A stretch of 64,000 bases of DNA from an uncultured Porphyromonadaceae bacterium (GTDB lineage Bacteria; Bacteroidota; Bacteroidia; Bacteroidales; Muribaculaceae): the NCBI GenBank assembly GCA_947177185.1, contig CAMWTJ010000005.1, positions 1 to 64,000 on the forward strand. The letters run 5' to 3'. The translations under genes and the position numbers were made by a program. Positions within the stretch are counted from its first letter, which is position 1. Each line of letters begins with the position of its first letter. Below are positions 56,764 through 64,000 of this stretch, piece after piece. Under the pieces are notes generated by a model. It did no database searches and was not told the DNA's origin. It saw only the letters and a program-made list of their open reading frames with translations.

Positions 56764-58602
56764 TCATTTCTGCCGGAGCACGTGCATCTCGCAGGCGGCG
56801 CAGTCGAAATGCAGTCGGTAGCGCAGTCCCTGGGCGCAGAGATACAGGGGCTCGGGGAGTTTTTTGCCGTCGGGCGTGCGCAGGCATGCGCCGAGTTCGC
56901 GCCGCAGGCAGTAGCGTGTGGTCATCACGCGCATTTCGCCGTCCGGGCGTTCGCTCTCCGCTGCTTTCTGCCGAACGGTGGCGCCGGCTGCCGCGTATAG
57001 CTCGGCGGCCATGGCGTTGGCCACATTGTCGTGGTAGGTGGTCACGATGCCGGCCATGTCGGTCGGCGTAAGAGCGCAAGGGCGCCGCCGGTCGTAGGCG
57101 TAACGCGCGCGTTGAGCGGCGTCGAGGGCGGCGGTGGTGTCGCGCCGCAGGGCTGTGAGCGCCGACGCGGCTATGAAGGTGCCGTCGCCCAAGGTGTCGT
57201 TGAGTGTGCGCAGCCGGTAGATGGTGTTGCCGAGGCGTTCGAGCGTGCGCCGGCGTGCGTCGGCCTGCGGGGTGTCGGCAGCTTGTATGTCGGCCGCGGA
57301 GCATAGTTCCACGCGGTTGCCGCGTTCGTCGCTTGCCTCCAGCGCTATGCGTCCGTGTGTCACCGCGCGCAGAGTCATGTCCACGGCTATGGTGCGTGTC
57401 GGGCGGGCGCGGTCGGCAGCGTCGCCGTAGGCCTTGTCGGCGTTGCGGTAGAGCATGGTTCCGGGGCGTATGTCTGTGTCAGACGCCGTCAGGACGGTGT
57501 TGCCTTCGGCGCGGTTGACGCGGAAGCCGTTGAAGCGTCCGTCTTTGTCGAAATATCCCAGTCCGTCGCCGTTGTGCAGTTCCGCCGCGGTCCGCACGGT
57601 TATGCGGCGGCGTGCGGCCGCTGTCACGCGCCCGATGGGCTCTCCGATGCTTTTCGGCGAGGCGAGCGAGGCAATCTGTCCCGGCTCCCGGCGGGGCGTG
57701 TCGAGAAAATATGTGGTGTAGCCGCGGTTGAACACTTTTGCGAGGTCGGGCGTGAAGCCCGCGTCCGCGCGTCCGCGCGAAGCCCGCACGTACTTTCCTG
57801 CTGATGCTGCCGCCACGCGGTCGAGAGCGTCGGAATAGGCCGCCACGGTAGAGCGCACGTAGGCTGCGTCCTTGAGGCGTCCTTCTATCTTGAACGACGA
57901 TATGCCGGCGTCGGCCATGCGGCCGAGCTGGTCGAGGCGCTGCATGTCGCGCAGCGACAGGTAGTGGCGTTCGGGGGCGAGGTCGCGCCCGGAGGAGTCG
58001 CACAGGCGGTAGGGCAGACGGCACATCTGCGGGCACTCGCCGCGGTTGGCGCTGCGCCCCATGGCCATGTAGCCTGCCTGGCAGTCGCCGCTGTAGCTCA
58101 CGCACAGGGCTCCGTGCACAAACGCCTCGAGCGGCACCGTGGTGGCCGCGCGCACGGCGCGTATCTCGTCGAGCGTGAGCTCGCGCGCGAGCACTATCTG
58201 CGAGAAACCGGCCTTTTCGAGCAGCGCGGCGCGTGCCGCAGTGCGCGTGTCGCACTGCGTGCTGGCGTGCAGGGCTATGGGCGGAAGGTCCATGCGCAGA
58301 TACGCCATGTCCTGCACTATCAGCGCGTCGGCGCCGGCGTCGTACAGCTCTCTTGCGAGCTGCTCGGCCGCCTTAAGCTCGGAGTCGTAGAGTATGGTGT
58401 TCATCGTCACATAGACGCGTGCGCAGAACTTATGGGCCATATCGGCCACGCGTGCTATGTCGGCCACGGAGTTGCCGGCGGCGGAACGCGCGCCGAAGGC
58501 CAGCGCGCCTATGTACACGGCGTCGGCACCGCAGAGTATGGCGTCGGCGGCAATGTCGGCGTTGCGGGCCGGAGCGAGCAGTTCGAGCGTTGTAGGTGTC
58601 AT
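56764..58602 (-). CDS. peptidase U32 family protein (tRNA/rRNA hydroxylation type)
   Basis: LELLAPARNADIAADAILCGADAVYIG; FVHGALCVSYSGDCQAGYMAMGRSANRGECPQMCRLPY; SFKIEGRLKDAAYV; start trimmed to MTPTTL. Confidence 0.94.
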   Translation of the reverse strand: MTPTTLELLAPARNADIAADAILCGADAVYIGALAFGARSAAGNSVADIARVADMAHKFCARVYVTMNTILYDSELKAAEQLARELYDAGADALIVQDMAYLRMDLPPIALHASTQCDTRTAARAALLEKAGFSQIVLARELTLDEIRAVRAATTVPLEAFVHGALCVSYSGDCQAGYMAMGRSANRGECPQMCRLPYRLCDSSGRDLAPERHYLSLRDMQRLDQLGRMADAGISSFKIEGRLKDAAYVRSTVAAYSDALDRVAAASAGKYVRASRGRADAGFTPDLAKVFNRGYTTYFLDTPRREPGQIASLASPKSIGEPIGRVTAAARRRITVRTAAELHNGDGLGYFDKDGRFNGFRVNRAEGNTVLTASDTDIRPGTMLYRNADKAYGDAADRARPTRTIAVDMTLRAVTHGRIALEASDERGNRVELCSAADIQAADTPQADARRRTLERLGNTIYRLRTLNDTLGDGTFIAASALTALRRDTTAALDAAQRARYAYDRRRPCALTPTDMAGIVTTYHDNVANAMAAELYAAAGATVRQKAAESERPDGEMRVMTTRYCLRRELGACLRTPDGKKLPEPLYLCAQGLRYRLHFDCAACEMHVLRQK

Positions 58603-59420
58603 CGCAGCGAGTCGAGTAGTTGAAATGCTTCGGCGCGTGAGGCGTCGGTGAGCGCGGGGTCGTGGGCGTCGCTGTTGACCACCACGGGCACTCCTGCGCG
58701 CAGCAGGGCGCTCCAGTGGTCCGTGGCGGGGAAAAAGCGCCCGTGGCGCGTGCGCGCTTTTGTGTTGATTTCCGCGGCTATGCCTGCGGCCGCTATGCAG
58801 TCTATGGTATCGGCTATGTGGCGTCTGTACCATGGCTGCTCCTCTATGTCGGGCTGTATCGACGACGCGTTCAGCGCGATTTTGTCGAAATGGCCCACGA
58901 TGTCGAGGCCTCCGGCCTCTATCATGGCTTGTGTCTGGCTGAAGAATTTGTCGACCACGTAGCGGAGGTCGTCGTCAAACACCGTGTGCACGTAGTGCCT
59001 GAAGCGGTCGGCAGGGCCGTCGGTGTCGGCAAACTGTCCGTCGGCGTCAGGCACGAAGTGCACGCTGCCTATCACATAGTCCAGGCCCATGGCGCGCACG
59101 CGTCTGTCGGCCGGGCCGAAATGCGGGCCGAGGTAGTCCACCTCCATGCCTGCATAGAGCTTTATGCGCTCGCCGAAGACTGCGCGCAGGCGTTCCACCT
59201 CTTCAAAGTAAGGCCTGACGTCGGCTGCGTCCATATTGCACGGCGAGGCTATCGGCAGCGGGCTGTGCGGGGAGAACCCGTAGTGCCGCAGCCCGGCGGC
59301 GATGGCGCCTTCCACCATTGTTTCCATGTCGGCGTGGCCGTCGCAAAACTGCGTGTGGCTGTGTAGGTTGTAGCGTCGGTCGACGCCTATGTCGTTTAAA
59401 ATCTGTAAGAAATCGCTCAT
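58599..59420 (-). CDS. PHP domain histidinol-phosphatase family protein
   Basis: NLHSHTQFCDGHADMETMVEGAIAAGLRHYGFSPHSPLP; DYVIGSVHFV; VVNSDAHDPALT; start trimmed to MSDFLQ. Confidence 0.92.
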   Translation of the reverse strand: MSDFLQILNDIGVDRRYNLHSHTQFCDGHADMETMVEGAIAAGLRHYGFSPHSPLPIASPCNMDAADVRPYFEEVERLRAVFGERIKLYAGMEVDYLGPHFGPADRRVRAMGLDYVIGSVHFVPDADGQFADTDGPADRFRHYVHTVFDDDLRYVVDKFFSQTQAMIEAGGLDIVGHFDKIALNASSIQPDIEEQPWYRRHIADTIDCIAAAGIAAEINTKARTRHGRFFPATDHWSALLRAGVPVVVNSDAHDPALTDASRAEAFQLLDSLR

Positions 59421-59425
59421 TGTTT

Positions 59426-60868
59426 TTATGGGAGTAGTGTTGCGCGCTGCCCGACGCGTATCAGGCGGGCAAATAGCGCCGACACGGCCGTTGTGACGCA
59501 AAGTGCGATGCCGGTGGCCGTGTGCCACGTCAGTCCGAATCCTTCGGGCCTCGGGGCAAAAAGTATATACGCCGTGCACACAGTGGTCATGAACATGGCA
59601 GGAATCATCGTTATGGCGTAGAAGCGCCCGCTGCGGCGGAGGTAGGCCGAGGCGGCCCATAGGGTGAACACGGCCAGAGTCTGGTTGCTCCATGCGAAGT
59701 AGCGCCACAACACGTTGAAATCGATGGTCATGAGCAGCGCTGTAAGCGCGAATATGGGCACCGACACCAGCAGACGGCGCAGTATGGACTGCTGGCCGAT
59801 GTGCAGGAAATCGGCCGCAATCAGGCGTGCCGAGCGCAGGGCGGTGTCGCCGGTGGTGATGGGTGCGGCCACCACGCCGAGTATGGCGAGCAGGCCGCCT
59901 GCGGCACCGAGCCAGCCTACGGATATTTCTTTCACCAGGGCGCCCGCGCCGCCCGGATTGGCAGCCATGAAGCCGCGCAGCGCGTCGTAGCCGCCGGTGA
60001 AGGCTATCGCTGCCGCGGCCCATACCAGTGCCACAAAGCCTTCGGCCACCATGGCTCCGTAGAACACAGGGCGCGCAAGGCGTTCGTTTTTAAGACACCG
60101 GGCCATCATGGGGCTCTGCGTGGCGTGAAAGCCGCTGATGGCACCGCATGCGATGCTTACAAACATCATGGGAAACACTGGGTGCGACGCATCGCCGTAG
60201 CGGCTGCCCAAGCCGTCGGAGAAACCGACGGGAATGTCGTGGCCGCCGAAAAGCAGCACAAACAGCATGCCTGCGGCCATAAACAGCAATGCGAAACCGA
60301 ACAGGGGGTAGAAGCGCGCTATGAGTTTGTCGACAGGCAGCAGAGTGGCCAGCACATAGTAGAGAAAGATGGCTCCGATCCAGAAGCCCGTGCCGAAAGC
60401 GTCCGGCGTCATGGACGAAAGCAGGCCCGCGGGAGTGATTACGAACACGGCACCTACAAGTATGAGCAGAGCCATGGAGAAAAGGCGCATGGTCTGACGC
60501 ACGCCCGCTCCAAGCTCATTGCCCACGATTTCGGGCAGGGAAATGCCTCCGCCGCGCACGCTCATCATGGCCGAAATAAAGTCGTGGACCGCGCCGGCAA
60601 AGATAGTGCCGAACACAATCCACAGGAACGCCGCCGGGCCGAACATCACACCCATTATGGCTCCGAAGATGGGGCCGAGGCCGGCGATGTTCAGAAACTG
60701 GATAAGGAACACGCGCCAGGTGGGCAGCGGCACGAAATCCACCCCGTCGCGGCCGGTTTCCGACGGCATGGCACGCGCAGGGTCGATACCGAACACACGC
60801 TCGGCGAATTTGCCGTAGACTATATAGCCCGCTACAAGCGCCACCAGAGAGAGAGCGAACGCTGTCAT
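59426..60868 (-). CDS. cstA: carbon starvation protein A (peptide/pyruvate transporter family)
   Basis: FVPLPTWRVFLIQFLNIAGLGPIFGAIMGVMFGPAAFLWIVFGTIFAGAVHDF; GAISGFHATQSPMMARCLKNE. Confidence 0.95.
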   Translation of the reverse strand: MTAFALSLVALVAGYIVYGKFAERVFGIDPARAMPSETGRDGVDFVPLPTWRVFLIQFLNIAGLGPIFGAIMGVMFGPAAFLWIVFGTIFAGAVHDFISAMMSVRGGGISLPEIVGNELGAGVRQTMRLFSMALLILVGAVFVITPAGLLSSMTPDAFGTGFWIGAIFLYYVLATLLPVDKLIARFYPLFGFALLFMAAGMLFVLLFGGHDIPVGFSDGLGSRYGDASHPVFPMMFVSIACGAISGFHATQSPMMARCLKNERLARPVFYGAMVAEGFVALVWAAAAIAFTGGYDALRGFMAANPGGAGALVKEISVGWLGAAGGLLAILGVVAAPITTGDTALRSARLIAADFLHIGQQSILRRLLVSVPIFALTALLMTIDFNVLWRYFAWSNQTLAVFTLWAASAYLRRSGRFYAITMIPAMFMTTVCTAYILFAPRPEGFGLTWHTATGIALCVTTAVSALFARLIRVGQRATLLP

Positions 60869-62271
60869 CGTGCGCGGGATTCGAGCCTGACGGTTTTGTT
60901 GGCGGCAGCAGCGCGGCGCTTACGGGCCTTGTCGAGCTCGTTTTCGAGGCCTTTGATTCGTGTGGCCACGTTGCGCGCGCCGGCGCTGTATTTTTCGCGC
61001 AGGGTGGCGAGGTCGGCCTCGATGGCTGCGATTTCTTCGTCTATGGCGAGCAGATTTTCCATGGCCCGGCGTCCGTCAGATGTGCGGAAGTCGGAAAGAC
61101 TGTGCAGCACGGAGCCGTCGCTCATGGCTATGGCGAAGCTCGGGCCGCCGCTGTCGTGGGTGCTGTCGGATTCGCGCGCCAGCGCGGCCACGCGGCTGCG
61201 CAAGGCGTCGTAGTCCTTGCCGGGTTCGAGCGTGGTGGCTATGCAGTCGGCTTTGGCGCGCGATGCGAGGTCGGGGGCGTCCGGCGCCACGTTCACACGC
61301 ATGGCGGAGGGGATAAACTCGTAGATGGTCACTTTGCCCTCGGGTGCGGAGCGGTCGGTGGCCCACCAGCCCATGCCCGTTTCCTCGTCTATGGCGAGCA
61401 GGTAGTCGTTGGCGGGAGAATTATACGGCATGCCCACGTTCTGAGGCTGCAGGAAGCTGCCGTCGTCGGTGCGGCGTGTCATGAAGATATCGTATCCGCC
61501 AAGGCTTTCAGGGCCTTTGGCCGCGAAATACAGCGTTACGCCGTCGGGCATCAGGAAAGGGTAGGCTGTGGCGTCGGCGTCAAAGCCGAGGCTTATCTCC
61601 GCCGGGTTTTCCACGGTGCCGTCGTCGAGGATGTCGGCCATCATGAGCACCGGGGCCGCGGCGCTGTCGGATGCGGCGCTCCAAAACAGTTCTCGGCCGC
61701 ACTGAGGCTGAAACACCATCTCGGCGTCGTTCACCCCCGCCTGGTCGCCGGAAAGGAGCTGTCCGGCACCTTCCGACAGACGGTAGTGGCGAAAGAATTC
61801 GTAGGCGTCGACCGTAAGGGAGTCCACAATCTCAATGCGCTCCACGCGCTCCATCATGTTGCGCATGGCCATGGCCCGGTCCTGCATTTCGCCGAGGGCG
61901 TCCGGGATTGCAGCCTTGCGGTTTTTGCGTATGGCCGCCTCCCATTTGTCAATATGAGCCGAGGCCTCGGCCGGTCTGTAGTCGTCGAGCGCAATCTGAG
62001 CCAGCAGTCGCGATGCGTCTGCCACACCGCGCCCTTCGGCCACCGTCAGCGGCGCCACCGCCTCCTTGCCGCGCTCGAGCGCGTAAAGCGTCGCGCCGAG
62101 GTAATAGGCTGTGTTGCCGTCGCGTGGCGATTTTTTGTGCAATGTCTGCAGTGAGGAAAGTGCTTCCTCGTATTGGCCGTCGAGATACAGTTTCTTGGCG
62201 GCGTCTATAGGAGCTGCGGCCGCACCTATGCAGATGCCGAGGGCCACAGCGGCAATTTTCAGTCTGAGCAT
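60865..62271 (-). CDS. TPR / PD40 repeat secreted protein with C-terminal coiled coil
   Basis: Signal peptide; TPR-like YLDGQYEEALSSLQTLHKKSPRDGNTAYYLGATLY; PD40-like PFLMPDGVTLYFAAKGPESLGGYDIFMTRR; heptad-rich C-terminus. Confidence 0.8.
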   Translation of the reverse strand: MLRLKIAAVALGICIGAAAAPIDAAKKLYLDGQYEEALSSLQTLHKKSPRDGNTAYYLGATLYALERGKEAVAPLTVAEGRGVADASRLLAQIALDDYRPAEASAHIDKWEAAIRKNRKAAIPDALGEMQDRAMAMRNMMERVERIEIVDSLTVDAYEFFRHYRLSEGAGQLLSGDQAGVNDAEMVFQPQCGRELFWSAASDSAAAPVLMMADILDDGTVENPAEISLGFDADATAYPFLMPDGVTLYFAAKGPESLGGYDIFMTRRTDDGSFLQPQNVGMPYNSPANDYLLAIDEETGMGWWATDRSAPEGKVTIYEFIPSAMRVNVAPDAPDLASRAKADCIATTLEPGKDYDALRSRVAALARESDSTHDSGGPSFAIAMSDGSVLHSLSDFRTSDGRRAMENLLAIDEEIAAIEADLATLREKYSAGARNVATRIKGLENELDKARKRRAAAANKTVRLESRAR

Positions 62272-62288
62272 ATCTTATATATAATGTG

Positions 62289-62320
62289 CAAAAGTAAAGA
62301 AAAAACGCTATATTTGCAAA
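62289..62320. promoter_or_regulatory. interleaved divergent promoters
   Basis: Minus: TTTG (62320-62317) - 20 nt - TACTTTTG (62296-62289). Plus: TATATTTG (62309-62316) with TGTG 20 nt upstream (62285-62288). Confidence 0.6.
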
Positions 62321-62332
62321 AATATTACCATC

Positions 62333-64000
62333 ATGAAACACCTCTGCGCCTTTTTTGCAGCCTGTGCCATAGCCGTTGCACCTACGGCCTTGGCACGCGA
62401 AACCCAGCTGCTCGACCGTGACTGGCTTTTTGCTTTCGGCGACGCCTCCTCAGCCGAAAAGGATTTCGGCAATGCCACCGAATATTTTACATACAGGACC
62501 AAAGCGGCGTCGATACACAATGCCGGACCCTACTCGCCCAAATACGACTCTGCAGCCGACAGCGCGCGCTGGAGCAGCGTCGACCTGCCGCACGACTGGG
62601 TGGTGGACCTGCCGTACGACCGCTATGCCAGCCACAGCCACGGATATAAGACCGTGGGATGGCAGTGGCCGCAGACCTCCGTGGGGTGGTACAGAAAGAC
62701 TTTCGCCGTGGACAGCGCCGATGCCGGCAAGCATATCTACGTGCAGCTCGACGGAGTGCACCGCGACAGCCATGTGTGGGTAAACGGCTTTTGTCTCGGC
62801 CACGAGCCCAGCGGCTATGCGGCTTCCGTTTACGACATCACCGACTATCTGAACTACGGCGGCGACAACCTGCTGTGCGTGCGCGCCGATGCGTCGGTGG
62901 AAGAAGGGTGGTTCTATGAAGGCGCCGGCATATACCGCCACGTGTGGCTCGTGAAGACGGAGCCCGTGCACTTCGAGCCGTTCGGGCTTGCCACGCACAC
63001 ACAGATGGACGAGAAGGACCTGTCGAAGGCGCGTCTGCACGTCAGCGCCGAACTCCGTAACTCGTCCAGGCAAGAGCTGGCTACGGCGCGCCTGCGGGCC
63101 ACGCTGCGCGATGCGTCCGGCCGTAAGGTGGCCACGGCCGAAAGTCCGGCCGTAGCCGTGGCTCTGAGGGACAAGGCTGCGGCAGCTACAGCGATAGACG
63201 TCTGCCGCCCCCGGCTGTGGAGCCCGGAGAGCCCGTACCTGTACAGCCTTACCACTGAAGCTGTAGGCCCCGACGGCCGCGTGCTCGACGAGCAAACCAC
63301 GGCCATAGGCTTCCGCACCATACGTTTCGATGCCGACAGTGGCTTCGTGCTCAACGGCCGGCGTCTGCCGCTGCGCGGAGTGAACATGCATCAGGACCAT
63401 CCCGGCGTGGGCACGGCCATACCCGACGCGCTGCAGGCCTACCGTCTGCGCGAGCTTAAGAAGATGGGTGTGAACGCCTATCGTTCGAGCCACAACCCGA
63501 TGACTCCCGCCATGCTCGACGCGTGCGACAGCCTTGGCATACTGGTGGTAGAGGAAAACAGACTGATGGGAATTAACGACGAACATATAGAGCTGCTCGA
63601 GCGCATGATACGCCGCGACCGCAACCATCCGAGTGTAATAGCATGGAGCGTAGGCAACGAGGAGTGGGGGCTGGAATGGAGCCCGCAGGGAGAGCGCGTG
63701 GTGGCTACCATGCGCGACCACGTGCGCCGCATTGACCCGACGCGCCCGGCCACGGCCGCCACGAGCGGCGGTCCGGCCACGATACTGCATGCCGATGTGG
63801 CAGGCTACAATTATGTGTTGCAGAACCCTATCGACGAGAACAGGCAGCGCTTTCCGCAGCGAAAAGCCATGGGCAGTGAGGAAACTACCGGCGCAGGCAC
63901 ACGCGGTGTCTATGCCACCGATACACTCACCGGCCACATGATGGCTATAAACCGTGCGCCCGCCGGACCCGACAGCATGCTCAACTGCATAGAGCGCGGC
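62333..64000 (+). CDS. glycoside hydrolase family 2 protein (beta-galactosidase-like), truncated by the window end
   Basis: Signal peptide; WSSVDLPHDWVVDLPYD; VGWYRKTF; FYEGAGIYRHVWL; RGVNMHQDHPGVGTAIPD; RDRNHPSVIAWSVGNEEW; open to base 64000. Confidence 0.93.
   Translation, partial: MKHLCAFFAACAIAVAPTALARETQLLDRDWLFAFGDASSAEKDFGNATEYFTYRTKAASIHNAGPYSPKYDSAADSARWSSVDLPHDWVVDLPYDRYASHSHGYKTVGWQWPQTSVGWYRKTFAVDSADAGKHIYVQLDGVHRDSHVWVNGFCLGHEPSGYAASVYDITDYLNYGGDNLLCVRADASVEEGWFYEGAGIYRHVWLVKTEPVHFEPFGLATHTQMDEKDLSKARLHVSAELRNSSRQELATARLRATLRDASGRKVATAESPAVAVALRDKAAAATAIDVCRPRLWSPESPYLYSLTTEAVGPDGRVLDEQTTAIGFRTIRFDADSGFVLNGRRLPLRGVNMHQDHPGVGTAIPDALQAYRLRELKKMGVNAYRSSHNPMTPAMLDACDSLGILVVEENRLMGINDEHIELLERMIRRDRNHPSVIAWSVGNEEWGLEWSPQGERVVATMRDHVRRIDPTRPATAATSGGPATILHADVAGYNYVLQNPIDENRQRFPQRKAMGSEETTGAGTRGVYATDTLTGHMMAINRAPAGPDSMLNCIERG

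Noticed and set aside
59801-61213. 470-aa plus-strand ORF
   Set aside because: Antisense to cstA and the TPR/PD40 gene; no domain.
62450-63937. 495-aa minus-strand ORF
   Set aside because: Antisense to the GH2 gene.

Overview
This 64 kb window is ordinary bacterial chromosome, dense in genes. It looks like Bacteroidales, probably a GC-rich Muribaculaceae-like organism (inferred from TAnnTTTG promoters, HmuYRSTUV, PorT-type barrels and the M49 peptidase). I support about 55 protein-coding genes and two tRNAs (Leu-TAA, His-GTG). I saw no rRNA, CRISPR array, prophage or transposon. Most content is housekeeping: glyRS, YifB, HolA, TsaD, CinA, FolD, Ffh, PanC/PanD, GluQRS, Tgt, LptF/G, RlmI-like, RseP, Dxr, U32 peptidase, CstA. 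Accessory modules are: (i) a haem-acquisition operon (calycin-like lipoprotein-HmuY-HmuR-HmuS-HmuT-HmuU-HmuV) divergent from a hemerythrin-like/LuxR fusion regulator; (ii) two RND efflux systems, one heavy-metal type; (iii) a urea transporter divergent from a nickel-type ECF transporter; (iv) a two-TM ion channel with a non-canonical TVGSN filter; (v) a 3'-truncated GH2 glycosidase at the right edge. The least explained signals are intergenic dyads. The leaders of sod and of a small LEA-like gene both carry GTTTTA-N17-TAAAAC immediately upstream of the start codon. Other strong dyads precede the first RND operon, lie between holA and an HsdR_N-like gene, and lie between the urea and nickel transporters. 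All functional claims come from reading the sequence by eye; no searches were run.
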